A DNA stretch of 64,000 nt from Symbiodinium kawagutii (lineage: Eukaryota; Sar; Dinophyceae; Suessiales; Symbiodiniaceae): positions 138,182-202,181 of the forward strand of contig VSDK01019043.1 in the NCBI GenBank assembly GCA_009767595.1. Reading direction: 5' to 3'. The notes below the pieces were generated by a model. The model was not told the origin of the DNA, made no database searches, and worked only from the letters and a program-made list of their open reading frames with translations. Position 1 is the first letter of the stretch; the number at the start of each line of letters is the position of its first letter. Shown one piece after another: positions 50,022-60,780 of the stretch. Both the position numbers and the translations under genes were made by a program.

Positions 50022-50376
50022 CTCTCATGCTGAGTGCGGAAGCCGGTACGGTCGGGGGCCCCTGTGTTGTCCGCGGTTGAAAGGCCGTGGAGAGCTGAGC
50101 TGGGAACCCACTCAGTGATGAAAAGAGACCAGAGGTAGGCCATGGGCTACGTCTACTCACGGACACTCCAGTGATCTACCAGAGCTGGCTCGAAATCGCA
50201 GTGTTTTTTTAGAGAAACCCTGGGAAAGCATCCGCAAAAAGGTTGGATTTTCCAGCCATGTTGGATCACCAGAGGGTACAGCCTGAGTTCTCCAGACCCG
50301 GCGACGCAAAGAGCCATTGGTCAGATCAGCACTTGGTCCCCTGTAATCGTCTACGAACTCACGATGGCTGGGAATC
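50022..50376 (-). CDS. Two-exon host fragment, unrecognised
   Basis: Minus-sense exon 50376-50283: acceptor TTGCACAG, reads EFVDDYRGPSADLTNGSLRR then VWRTQ, donor ACTCAG|GCTGTA (GC type), phase 0. Exon from 50099: acceptor GGTTCCCAG; phase 0 gives LSSPRPFNRGQHRGPRPYRL and a TGA near 50025. A second frame gives SALHGLSTADNTGAPDRTGF with donor GAGAG|GTGTCC. The 183-base intron contains a partial M3 repeat (50195-50277). Confidence 0.4.
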
Positions 50377-50417
50377 CTGTGCAATCTCTGGTGGGTGATT
50401 CTCTACAAAAGATCAGC

Positions 50418-50784
50418 CTAAATATTGCTAGAACCCAGATAAAACTTGATAAAACCAAGAATCTCTACAGACATATCACCCAACAAATCTCTATAGAAGG
50501 GTGGTTGAACCCAGAATTGTCGATGTGATATCCGCCACAAAAATTGAGGGTTGACCTGACGAATGGTGTGAACCCATGAGAAGAAACTGCTGGAGTTGAG
50601 TGAAGCTTGAGAAGGGCAGCTACCACCAGTGACATTTTGTTGACCTCTTTGGCACCCAAGTTTTTCCAGATCTTTGGTGACTTTCACGCTCCCAAGTTAA
50701 GGTACAGAAATACTGTAGCCTGGCTTCCCTATGCCAGCCCTGGCATGGTTTTTCACTGTTCCACCCAAAGATTTTGGGACAAGG
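50418..50784. other. No firm gene
   Basis: Open in frames on both strands (plus reads LAPKFFQIFGDFHAPKLRYR; minus reads WISHRQFWVQPPFYRDLLGD with variants). Insufficient signal to choose. Confidence 0.3.
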
Positions 50785-50885
50785 TGGGCCCCCAACCACT
50801 TATAAGTTGGTTGATATCTAACTAGGGTTGACTACCAGTTATAGGGGTTTGTAACCCTACTTATAACTGCTAGGGGCCCAGCTTG
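50785..50885. repeat. M4 palindromic repeat
   Basis: GTGGGCCCCCAACCACTTAT to TTATAACTGCTAGGGGCCCA; roughly the inverse of the 22388 copy. Confidence 0.65.
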
Positions 50886-50948
50886 TAGCTGTTTCCTGGG
50901 TCAACTAGCACCTTTTTGATCCTTTGCTGTGTCGGTCATCGCACCAAG

Positions 50949-50990
50949 GACAAAGCTTTGCGGTTGCTACTGGCGAGTGGTGCATCGCAG
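50949..50990 (+). CDS. Ankyrin-repeat exon, second half
   Basis: After acceptor TCGCACCAAG, 14 codons read DKALRLLLASGASQ before donor GTGGAG. LRLLLASGAS is the C-terminal helix and loop of an ankyrin repeat. It joins in phase to the exon at 45769. Reading on past the donor gives VEIDSWHQWGE, so the exon may be a little longer. Confidence 0.6.
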
Positions 50991-51402
50991 GTGGAGATTG
51001 ATTCGTGGCACCAATGGGGCGAGCTGGGTCAAGCAGTTAACCAACCAATAACAATGGTGAAGCCTAGCTGGCTAACGGTTAATAATAATGGGTGATAATA
51101 ACTAACAATAAAAGGGAAACTACTAGCCGTATAATTGGCGAATTGGGTCAATATCAACCATGGATAATTGGGGATAATAACCAACAATAATAAGGGAAAC
51201 AATGGTTAACTAGCTGGCTAATGGTTAGTGATAGGGGATAATAAGCAACAATACTAGGGGATATACCAACTTGATGGCGAGCTGGGTCAAGCAATTAACC
51301 AACCAACCAACTCATAGGGGATAATAACCAACAATAGTAAGGGAAACAATGGCTAATGATGGGGGAACCAGGGAAACTAAGGGTTTGACTCATAGCCATG
51401 GA
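50991..51402. repeat. M2-derived repeat array
   Basis: Three rounds of CTGGGTCAAGCAGTTAACCA, GGGGATAATAACCAACAATA and GGGAAACAATGGTTAA. The last round (51272-51402) is a near-complete M2 ending GGGTTTGACTCATAGCCATG. Confidence 0.65.
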
Positions 51403-51989
51403 GCCTGAGGTCATGACGGGTTCTTCTGCCTACCATAAATGGTGTGATGAAGGAACTGCTCAGGGCGATTCACTTGATGATACTTGATACTATTCTCCAT
51501 CACCTTCCATTGCTCATGTATATCACAAACAAATTATATACATGCATGAACATGATTGTTTTGTCAACTGTGCTTGCCATGATATATGAAACTGACAGCT
51601 GCATGTGCAATTCTTAAAGTCATTGGGTTTTGCAGCGTCAACCTATGGTACAGAGCATTCCAAATCCCACATGTGGGCATGTATGTCAATGGGACCTAAT
51701 AGAGAGGTGAACAACTTCTTGTATAAAGAATGCAGTTTACGATACACATCAATGCGCCATTTTTTGAGATCATCATTAATGAACGGCTGCATCACATTCT
51801 GTCACTGTTGGCCCCAGAATCACCATGATTGACCAGACACACTTGCCGCTGTGATTTCGGGCTCAGGGTCCACACAGAAAACCTTTCCGCCTCAGCGCAG
51901 GCTGGACTGGTTCTGCTACAGTTGGCAGAACCACCGTCCAGTGGTCGCCATTTTACATACTCACCTTACCGCGTAGAAAACTCAGTGCA
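51403..51989. other. No firm gene
   Basis: AT-rich to 51780, then GC-richer 51830-51960 open on plus (SASAQAGLVLLQLAEPPSSG) with no clear borders. Confidence 0.3.
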
Positions 51990-52187
51990 ATGTACCGGAC
52001 GCTCTCGCTGCTCTTGGGTGCGTTTGCTGCTGCGAACGCCGACCCAGGGCCGATCTTAAGTTTGCCACGCGATGAACGCTTTACTAATACGTCCCTTGGA
52101 GTTGTGACGTGTCTATCGGTGCTGAAGAGGGCTGGAAAGTTGCAGAGATGTCAGGTGTACATTGTGTTGTATGTGGTGGTTTCTTGA
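51990..52187 (+). CDS. Possible first exon with signal peptide
   Basis: ATG frame starting MYRTLSLLLGAFAAANADPG: short N-region, hydrophobic core and an AXA-type cleavage site (ANA|DP). Reading continues RDERFTNTSLGVV; the end runs into an M1 repeat at 52170, so the true exon probably ends earlier at an unplaced donor. A second plus frame is open. Would be a secreted or plastid-targeted protein if real. Confidence 0.3.
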   Translation: MYRTLSLLLGAFAAANADPGPILSLPRDERFTNTSLGVVTCLSVLKRAGKLQRCQVYIVLYVVVS

Positions 52188-52283
52188 AATAGGGAACCCC
52201 CCAAAAATGGTTGGTTTATCACTATAAATGGTTCGTTCATATGGGATGATTTTGGGGTACCCCTTTCTTGAGAAACACACATT
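52170..52283. repeat. M1 palindromic MITE-like repeat
   Basis: ATGTGGTGGTTTCTTGAAAT to TACCCCTTTCTTGAGAAACA. Confidence 0.75.
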
Positions 52284-54718
52284 TGCTGTTAGACTGTTGC
52301 TTGTTCTTGACAACACAACTGGCATAGCTAATCGGTTTCCCTAAGAATCACCGCCAGTGGCAAATGCCCGTGACGATTTGCGACTGGCGGAACGGGGTCA
52401 TTGTTATTGAAGGGTCTCTCGTAGCGTCAACCACTTATCAACTCGTGGACTAGCGTTAAATGGACCAGCAATGGTTCTTGAGGGCAACCAACAGTAACAG
52501 GGAATACCAGTGTTTTTTATGCTCGCAACCACCCCAGCTGTTTAGTGTTCCTTTGCACTTGTGGAACTTGATACATTCAGAATTCCGGTGTCCATTCATC
52601 ATGGTGCTACCGAAGAAACATCATGGGGCAAGTTGTTGAGCCTGAACCACTACTTCGTCCTCAAGCTTCGCTTAAATTGTGGGGAAATTCATCAGGCAAA
52701 GTTGTGATCAGTTGACTCTTGTCGTGATGTTGCTCGAACGTTCACCATTTGTTTGTCTTCGTGAAAGGTTGTTTTTTTCATCCTTGCACCAAACCATAGC
52801 AAGACCAAGAATGAGAAGCAACATGTGTTACATTGGTCACAAGCTCGAGATATTACATTAACTGACGAGAACTATGAACGTTTCCATGCTCGTGAACTCG
52901 TATCATGATCAGTGCTTGATGCCCAGATAGCATGATGCAAAAAAAAATGTACGCGTTTTTCCGTGAACCACGGACGATGTGCACTTTCCGCCCCTATGAC
53001 GAGACATATAGCATAGAGGCGACCCAAGTCAGAAGTTGCTTCGCCAGTGAGAAACAAGCCAAAGTGATGTTTGTTTCATGCGATTTTGGTAGTTAGATGG
53101 TCAATAGTAAGGGACATTGTCAGGACATGCTGGTCATGACAGGACTAACTTCTGGGCAGGTCTTGTCATTCCAGGCAACCCTCACAAATATGCAGCATCT
53201 ATCAATCATAAATCTATTTGCAAGCAGGCTATTTATTGTATACAGAACGACATATTTACAATGACATACTAATACAAAAAATGGACTGTACGTACAGAAT
53301 ATTTTGTTTAACATACATGGTACAATATGTACAATGCAAATTTCGGAAGGTGACAGCGTGGGCTCTTAGGTTGAAGGACTCTGCTCAACCCATTCCACTG
53401 ACGGAGACGGACACGTGCAATTGCAACGAGGAGGACACAAAGCTGAGCAATATTGTAGTCACAGATGTACATGTATGTCTACATATGCATGTATCTGCAT
53501 GTATAGTCTGTATACAGTATTTCTGTGTATCTCTATGCATGTATGGTTTGTATATTGATTTATGTGCCTATGCATCCAATTTCATAGCGATTTCATGTGA
53601 TTATATAGATATAAGTATACTGTAATTACATATTTATGTATGAACGCGCACACACACACACACACACGTATGTACCGATTTGTATATTGTGCACGGTTAA
53701 ATGGCAGGGAAGTGTGTATCTGCAATTATAATCTCAACTGCTCCTTTTTGATAGGACAATGATTTGAAGTCGTTATTTTTCCAGAACAAAAAAAACACGG
53801 GAGCCTAAACCGAACAGTCGAAATTGATGGGTTGGTTTGTGTTAGCACGGTGTTCAATTGGGGGTTTCAATAATAATGGTTTCACACCAATGTCGATTAC
53901 CATTAAATATCCTAGAAACTGTTATGCCAGAATGGTTATCATTATCATACTCCCAGTTTTGATTCGCCAATCAGACGAATCCAGGTAATCAATCATAACA
54001 GTTTTGATACCTGTTATAATGATATCAATCCTGGTCAATTATGATACCTGTTATCTTTATCATACTGACCTGGTTATCATAACAGTTATCCCAGGTCAGA
54101 ATGCCAATCCTCGAAACTGCTCAAGAACCTGCATCTCCGCACCACTTGATCCTGAGCCACGGCACCACAGTGACCACGGTTAGCTAGGCAACAATCAGGC
54201 AGTATTGGTTGATGTTGGTTAAGATTGGTTAAGCATCATAATGTTGGTTTCTGATTAGTGTAACCCCCCTAAAGTAATGAAAATAGATGAAACCAACAGG
54301 TAGATAGAAATAGGAAACCAACATTAAGCATCATACACGACATCAACCAATGTGATTACCCTGTTTAATAACATCAAGTGACCTATCAATTGCCCCGAAA
54401 TAATTAACCTATAAATTACTATAGTTGGTTGGGATTGATTGTGGATAGTCCATCCACTGACACCTGTTTTTGTTGACCACCCAAACGGCTTGGAGTCAAT
54501 CGTACCGAAACCGCCATGCGAGGACTCAAGTTGGCACTGTGTCGTGGTTTCTCGGTTGCTTCGGCGGGGTCTGGACCTACTAATCTCTACTGGTGGGTAT
54601 TGGATGGTCATATAACCAGTAGTAATGGTTAATGATAGGGGATGATAAGCAACAATAATGGTCGACCAACTGCTGCTTAGTGGTTTGATTTACTTTTTTC
54701 CCCCCAGTATTGCCTTAA
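52284..54718. other. Intergenic or intron DNA, no gene called
   Basis: 53440-53640 is rich in ATGTATGTCTACATATGCAT-type words. 53649-53667 is a (CA)n microsatellite. 53940-54090 holds several GATACCTGTTAT / ATAACAG inverted words. No exon-like island with splice sites was found. Confidence 0.35.
53649..53667 (+). repeat. (CA)n microsatellite
   Basis: Nine and a half CA units. Confidence 0.95.
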
Positions 54719-54835
54719 ATGATGGTTTCTCAAAATAGGGAAGCTCCAAAAATGGTTGATTTATCACTTTAGATGGTTGATATTGGATGACTTGAGGGGT
54801 CCCGTAATTTGAGAAACCACCAAATGGTTGCTTGG
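54719..54835. repeat. M1 palindromic MITE-like repeat
   Basis: ATGATGGTTTCTCAAAATAG to GTCCCGTAATTTGAGAAACC. Confidence 0.75.
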
Positions 54836-54861
54836 TTGACCAACGCGCGGCTATGTTTCAG

Positions 54862-55215
54862 GTCCCGGGGTGCTGAGACCGCACTATTATTAAAGGATCA
54901 ACTTTTTGCATTGAAAGCATGGATTGTACACCAGGACCGTGCGGGTGTTTCAGCTGCGACTGAACTCTGGACTTTGGTGACTCGTACCGTACGTTGAGAC
55001 AATGACTCAGCCAACGCTGGGTTCAGAAGCCCAGAGGTGTTTTGACTCCGTGTTGGTTTTGGGATTGAATGTTTCGTATGTTTATTTCGTGCCAAAAACG
55101 CCCATAGAACGGCGAAATCTCCCGCCCCGGTCCCAAAAGTAGAGTCGCCGGAGCAATTAAATCGCCCTCGAAAGCGCGGTCCCACATCACTGGGGAAGTA
55201 CCAGTTCTTGGTTGA
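54862..55215 (+). CDS. Two-exon host gene 3' part, unrecognised
   Basis: Exon 54862-54988: acceptor GGCTATGTTTCAG, reads RGAETALLLKDQLFALKAWI then RAGVSAATELWTLVTRT, donor TACC|GTACGT, phase 0. Exon 55108-55215: acceptor CGCCCATAG, phase 0, reads NGEISRPGPKSRVAGAIKSP and ends in TGA. Phases agree. The second exon is open in all three plus frames and on minus (123-residue frame), so its reading is less sure; an alternative plus frame ends TAG at 55258. No domain recognised. Confidence 0.4.
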
Positions 55216-55272
55216 TTTATTTGAACAACTGAGATTGATACAGATGACCAGATCGTAGTTCTTCAACAATAG

Positions 55273-55383
55273 CTGGATGGCTTATACCCACTAACTTAGG
55301 TTTTTAGTGTTTTTGGGATATGATGGATTTACCATAGAACCACTAAAGATATGTTTTTAGCAAGGGATCTATAAGCCACCAAG
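55273..55383 (+). repeat. M0 element copy 4
   Basis: Same element with GGATTTACC and AAAGATATGT changes. Flanked by a 16-base duplication with one mismatch: AGTTCTTCAACAATAG at 55257-55272 and AGTTCTTCAACATTAG at 55382-55397. Confidence 0.9.
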
Positions 55384-55780
55384 TTCTTCAACATTAGTCA
55401 CCTCAAAAAATCAGATGCGCCCCAAAACCAGATCAAGACACCAGGAATCAAAGTTCCTCATTCCCCTGCTCCAGCACCTCAATTCTCAGTTTCCAGCTGA
55501 TACCCCAGCACCCAATCATTTCCAAGGAAAGCATTAAGAGGTTGTACAGCCGTATTAGCTTTGTGGGTGTTTCGATGATTTTTCCCGTCCTATAGCCCCA
55601 TTGTTGTTGGCTAAACATGCGTAAGCCATGATTGAGCATCGTTCAATCTGTTGTGATCAGTATTGCCGTTGTCAACAATTGTTCTTGATGGTTTGAACAT
55701 CCTCCACACTCATTCTTCATCACTAGCCATCAAGAAGTGTCATGAACCATCAGTTTAACTATGAACTTCACCATTTATCA
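55384..55780. other. No gene called
   Basis: Unique AT-rich DNA; a minus frame 55448-55639 has no support. Confidence 0.35.
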
Positions 55781-55896
55781 ATATGGTAGTTTCTCAAAAT
55801 CCGGGTGCCCCCAGTTTTCATGCACTATTAACCACTTATAGTAATAAACCAACCATTTTGGGCGGTCCCCAAACTGGCTTGAGAAACCACCATATG
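55781..55896. repeat. M1 palindromic MITE-like repeat
   Basis: ATATGGTAGTTTCTCAAAAT to GGCTTGAGAAACCACCATAT. Confidence 0.8.
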
Positions 55897-56117
55897 TTTC
55901 CCATCCTTGTTGGTGATTATCCCCTATGAATCCCTAGTGTTAAGCATTATAATCACCTAGAAAACCAAAACCATCAACAATAGGGATTATTTATGGTTTT
56001 ATCCATTATATTCACTATTGTTGATGGTTGCTTTATCCATCATTATCAACCATAAAAAGGCACCTAGACAAAGCATCAACCATCCTTTCCCCCATCACTT
56101 GCACTTCTCCATCTCAC

Positions 56118-56227
56118 TGAGGAGGCTGCTTTTTTCGAACTCATCAACTTCCAAAGCACCGACGGAATCGCCTTCGCTAGCGCTGTGGTGATGTTTTCGA
56201 TCCAGCCCATCATGAGGCCAGCTCCCG
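56118..56227 (-). CDS. Well-formed exon, unrecognised
   Basis: Minus-sense acceptor AACTACCTCCCAG, donor CTCCTCA|GTGAGA, 110 bases. Reads GSWPHDGLDRKHHHSASEGD then VGALEVDEFEKSSLL. Acidic/His-rich; no family recognised. Confidence 0.5.
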
Positions 56228-56653
56228 CTGGGAGGTAGTTGGACGGTTTGGCTATGGGTCAATGTTAACCAACAAGTGGGTAGGTGAACACCTGAACAGC
56301 TTGACTAGTATCGGCTCATTCATGGGATGTGAACAGTCAGAGTAGCCCTTGAATCACAGCCATATGATAAAGCATCAAGACTCTGGCCTAATGCAGGTGG
56401 TTAAGACTTGATGAATCCTGTTGGGGAAAGGCTGTGACGTTTTGACCATGGCTATGTTGGGGATCATTACAGTTTAGGTGAGACACAAGGTTAGCAGCTT
56501 ACTCACCTTGCATATGGCATAGGTGATGGAAAAATCCCCAAAGATCACCCAGGGATGACGCGTGCTTCTCAATGGATTGTGGCTTTCAACAGCATGAATT
56601 CGTGGATGGAAATCAACCAAGAGACAGGGGCCACAGGCTGGCCGACATCGATA
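56228..56653. repeat. Partial M2 and AT-rich DNA
   Basis: 56250-56370 begins GGCTATGGGTCAATGTTAAC and ends CTTGAATCACAGCCATATG, a diverged M2. Nothing else called. Confidence 0.45.
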
Positions 56654-56758
56654 TAGGTGTTTCTCAAAATAGGGGACCCTAAATATGGTTGGTGTATCGC
56701 TATCAATGGTGGATGTAAAGGATGATTTGGGGGACCCCTATTTTGAGAAACCACCATG
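56654..56758. repeat. M1 palindromic MITE-like repeat
   Basis: AGGTGTTTCTCAAAATAGGG to GGACCCCTATTTTGAGAAAC. Confidence 0.8.
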
Positions 56759-57528
56759 TAGCCAGTATAATCATTGCAATATCACACGATGCCACCGGCT
56801 ATTTCATAATATCACTGCACAACATAGCACTGTAAAGACTTCATTACAGTAACCATAGCTTAAAGTCCGTCCGAAGTGACATCATTTTTCTTAATGACTG
56901 ACAAGTTGGTCGTTTGTTCATGAATGATGTAAGTCCAACAATGAACCACTATCATTCTGGTAGACCACCATTGTTATGGTGAATGGAGGACCAGTATCTC
57001 AATACTACTGGTCGATTGTTGCTTTTACTGTACTCCATTGATGGATATGTGAGGAGCCACAACAGACATGGACCCATGGCAGCCACGGTGACGGTTATCC
57101 AGAGGTTTAGAGAGTCTGGATTTGGTAACCCATTTCCACTTAGTCACTCAAAGGTGATGTTGTCACAAGGTCACCTGAAGATTCCCTCGTCCTTTCCATC
57201 GCAGATTGCCCATGATGCCGATGATCAACTTTCCCTTGGATGGGACTTTGCATCATGAAAACAAAATTGGTTGATGGATCGATGCAGATGTAGTACTTTT
57301 TTCGAAGCTTGAAATACTCAATCCTTGCTTCTACTTGCTTATTCTTACCACTGCTAAATTGCACACAAATCCCTCTCGTGCACAATAAAATACAATAAAT
57401 CTGTGGTTACCCTTGCAGGTTGATGCTTACTAAGAATAGGGTGCCTTGTTTGTTGTGAACCTTTCGGTGACTGAGATGCAATGCTAGGGCCCTTCCCACC
57501 ATGTCAGCGTCACACGAAAAAACGCAGC
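56759..57528. other. No gene called
   Basis: A plus frame at 56983-57258 is open but unsupported. Confidence 0.3.

Positions 57529-57581
<53 letters not shown>
57529..57581 (+). repeat. (CAT)n microsatellite
   Basis: About 17 perfect ATC/CAT units in a row. Confidence 0.97.
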
Positions 57582-57583
<2 letters not shown>

Positions 57584-58844
57584 CATCGCTCACAACTGTT
57601 GCTTATATCCCTGATGGATGAACTTTGGGTTAATTTAGCCCATCATCCTCATCATCATGGCAGACATTGTAGTTCCCACCCTGAAGCCCAGGGGTCAGCG
57701 GTCGCTCTAAAGTGTCAGATGTCACCTTGGCTATACCCGAACACAATGGGTGTTTTTGACACGGGGTACCCCCGAAACGGAACACCTCCACTCATGGATT
57801 TTCGTCCAGCTCAGTAAGCCCCAAAATAATCCAAATCAAATACACGGAGTTTTCCTTTGGATGATCCTGTTTTAGTGGTTTCGTAACTGGGGACATGCTG
57901 AGATTCGAAACGTCTATGAATCTTTTTGGGGTTCTGAAGGTATTCTTTGAGACGTATGGTTCATCAGGAAGTCAATTAACATTGTCCCCGACCCCAGCAC
58001 GAACCAGGTTCCTATGTGGAATGAAATCGTCGCAGGAAGTCCAGTGAGAGCCATGAACCGACCATCACAGCCATGGATTGCGGAGTTACAGATCGCACAG
58101 ATCGCACGACCGGGGATGGGATACCGAACCTGTCAGACATCAATCTAGTTGGTTCATTGCTATAAGTGGTCAATGACTTGGATGATTTGGGGTACCCCTA
58201 TGACTTGAGAAACCACCATATAATTACCCCCAATCTGTTCTATGATTTTATAAAGTGGCAGAATGGGACTTAATTCAGCAGTTGAATAGTTTGGTCATTT
58301 GGGGCCATTGGTCATATGGAGCCACCTACGATCACCAAATATGTGCCTTGGATAGTTGTCCACTTGGGATACATGTCCAGTACATCAATTTCCAAAACTG
58401 TGTTTGTTTTGGTTTTACCAGCTGGTTTGGGATCATTTTTTCAGGCATTGTTGGAAGAACTATCGACCAATCAACAGAACCACTGATCAAGAGGCTGTTG
58501 GCTATATTAATCACACCCACGGTCCGATCAACGGTGATCAGCGACTATGGTTCCCCAATGGTAAACCAATCAGTTGATCTTAGTTTCATTTGGCTGTGGG
58601 TCAAAACCCTGTACCCCCGGTTCCCTATCATTAACCATTGTTTTCCCCACAGAATGGTTGGTTATCATCCCCCATTATTGCTGGTTAATAGTGACCCATA
58701 GCCATTTGCCGTTTATCTTCTGATGGAAGTTTGTGATGTTGACCCTCCCGGTCGTAGCGTTTCGCTGCCTTTGAATCAAGGCTGCTGGTCCACCCTACCT
58801 CTAGAGATCTCTGGGGGAGGTCGGTACCATGCGAGATTTCTCAG
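57582..58844. other. Repeats and unique DNA
   Basis: 58145-58221 is the right half of an M1 repeat (GATTTGGGGTACCCCTATGA...GAGAAACCACC). 58588-58709 is a full M2 palindrome (TGGCTGTGGGTCAAAACCCT to GTGACCCATAGCCATTTG). A plus ORF frame 58255-58701 is long but runs through the M2 repeat. Confidence 0.45.
58588..58709. repeat. M2 palindromic MITE-like repeat
   Basis: Ends TGGCTGTGGGTCAAAACCC and GTGACCCATAGCCA are inverted copies; inner TTCCCTATCATTAACCATTG. Confidence 0.8.
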
Positions 58845-58935
58845 GGTTCGGTTGGCGAGATGTTGCGTGGATGTGTACAGCAAGTCACCAGGGACCAGTC
58901 AGCTGGCACTGGGCAGAAGCTGTTGATTCCATCAG
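58845..58935 (+). CDS. Exon-like island, unrecognised
   Basis: Acceptor CGAGATTTCTCAG, donor CCATCAG|GTCTGA, 91 bases. Two open plus frames: SVGEMLRGCVQQVTRDQSAG... and FGWRDVAWMCTASHQGPVSW.... No family recognised. Confidence 0.4.
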
Positions 58936-58996
58936 GTCTGACCCAACCTGTGCAAAGCCCCCATTTTAGCCAGCAGTATCAACCATGAACTATGAA

Positions 58997-59086
58997 CCAT
59001 ATGGTGGCAAATCATCCATTCTCAACCATTTGTAGTAAAATACCAACCATTTTATGGGGTTCCCTATTTGAGAATCCTCCATATGG
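58997..59086. repeat. M1 repeat, diverged
   Basis: ACCATATGGTGG left, GGGGTTCCCTATTTGAGAAT then CCTCCATATGG right. Confidence 0.6.
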
Positions 59087-59251
59087 GTGTTTCTTAAGTC
59101 ATAGGGTGAAGCATCAGGTCACCTTTTTAGCACTTCGACTGTTCAGTCAGGATGTTTTGGGGGAACCAGGTAGGGCTCTCATGGCTCTCTCAGAGGCCTA
59201 GCGCAAGGATTGCCTCATCATTCAGCCGCCGTGGTGCCGATGTTTGATATA

Positions 59252-59361
59252 CTGGATGGCTTATACCCACTAACTTAGGTTTTAGTGTTTTTGGGATATG
59301 ATTGATTTACCATATAACCACTAAAAATATATTTTTAGCAAGGGATCTACAAACCACCAAG
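59252..59361 (+). repeat. M0 element copy 5
   Basis: Same element, one T shorter in the GGTTTTAGTG run and with ATCTACAAACCACCAAG at the end. Confidence 0.9.
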
Positions 59362-59397
59362 TACGTGTGATGAATTGATGACTAGCTGGTGATTCTC

Positions 59398-59478
59398 AGG
59401 GAGCGGGGCCTAGGAGCCAGGGGTATCCCGTTCAATCCCTTTAAAGGGGAAGCGATTTAGAGCTACAGGGAGTGGTGA
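59398..59478. repeat. M6 repeat copy
   Basis: CAGGGAGCGGGGCCTAGGAG, GGGGTATCCC, CCCTTTAAAGGGGAAGCG and GAGCTACAGGGAGTGG. Confidence 0.5.
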
Positions 59479-60558
59479 AACCAGATGATAGATGATATTT
59501 GTTTCCAACTACTACAGCAGATTTTTGGCATGTTTCAGCCTTTCAACTGTTGAACACGGTAGAATATTGATATTTGCCATTTGGAAAAGAAGCATTCAGA
59601 TGATTCACACATCATGAACATGGTCCTCATGATTGCTGACAGGTTGATTCACAAAACTCCGGAAAAAAAAGAAAAAAAACACAAATCACAGAGCCTACTG
59701 AGTGATGATTGCAATGTTTCGCCAACCTCACTGTAATGCTACTAACTACACTACCCACTTGTGACTGGTAGCTTTTCACAACCTGAAGATTTTGACACAT
59801 TTTGGTGCTCCAGATAGGACTTGGTCGGAGTCCCCAGTGAGCACAAGTCAAGTGACTTGGATACACAGCAGTGTTCATCACCAAGAATGGTTCTAGAATC
59901 TCAGATTGTCATTTCGTTGTTTCTCAAAGTAGGGGGCCCTCAATCATTCCGGGATCGATCAGTGATTTTTCGGGGCCCCAAGAAAATAGAGAAACACCCG
60001 TTTACAACTCCCAGACACTCAATGTATGCTATATTTACTTACATTTCGGATCATTTTATAGATCAATGTCGCTCCAAATTAGTAAAAAAAATATGCCAGC
60101 ACCAGGGAGCATGGAAGCTGTCCGCTGATCAAGTCATCGTGGACCAGTTGACATTCAGGTAACGGACAATCAATTTTTAAGTGGAAGTGTGTCAAAATTA
60201 ACCAACCAATGAATGGTGATAATGACCAACAAGTTCATTGGGAAAACAATGGTTAATGATCGGGAAACCAAGGGGACTACTTTCCTGGTTAGATTTTCCC
60301 ATCCACCTATCCAGTGACATGACTAGTTAACGCTATTCAGCCATCATCAGCCCATGATCATTCATGATCATTCAGAATGAAACATCCAAAAACATCCATA
60401 AATTCATGGTATGTGTTTATTAAACATTACTTACCAGGATTGATCGACATCGGCTCATTGGCCATCAACACGCATGGTGAAACATCAATGACCATTACTT
60501 CACCATGACATAAGTATCAATATCATCAGCCATTCATGAACCATTAGTCAAACATCCG
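59479..60558. other. Repeats and AT-rich DNA
   Basis: 59915-60000 is an M1 copy (TTGTTTCTCAAAGTAGGGGG to CCCCAAGAAAATAGAGAAAC). 60186-60290 is a partial M2. 60330-60560 holds CATCAATGACCATTACTTCA-type words. Confidence 0.45.
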
Positions 60559-60780
60559 TTGATCATCAACTATCCTGTTTACCACTCAATGATGAAGCAT
60601 CAATTGATCATCAATTCACATCATCAACCATGGCTATATACTGATCCAAATGGTAAGATCCATGTCATTTCTGCCCATGATCAATCCACACCGGTCATGG
60701 TTCTTTCCGAACGCAACGCGGCCGTCGTATCCAAGTCATTATGGTGGTTTCTGCGTCGCGGAAAGAGTCAACGCTCCTAA
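60559..60780 (+). CDS. Possible exon, unrecognised
   Basis: ATG frame whose second half reads TDPNGKIHVISAHDQSTPVM then NAAVVSKSLWWFLRRGK before TAA. The first half overlaps AT-rich repeat words, so any exon begins later. No clear acceptor. Confidence 0.25.
   Translation: MIINYPVYHSMMKHQLIINSHHQPWLYTDPNGKIHVISAHDQSTPVMVLSERNAAVVSKSLWWFLRRGKSQRS

Noticed and set aside
54898-55269. 123-codon minus ORF opposite the 54862-55215 exons
   Set aside because: The plus strand has matching acceptor/donor pairs and phases; the minus frame has none. Not fully excluded.
58255-58701. 148-codon plus ORF
   Set aside because: Its second half runs straight through the M2 palindrome at 58588-58709 and no splice signals bound it.
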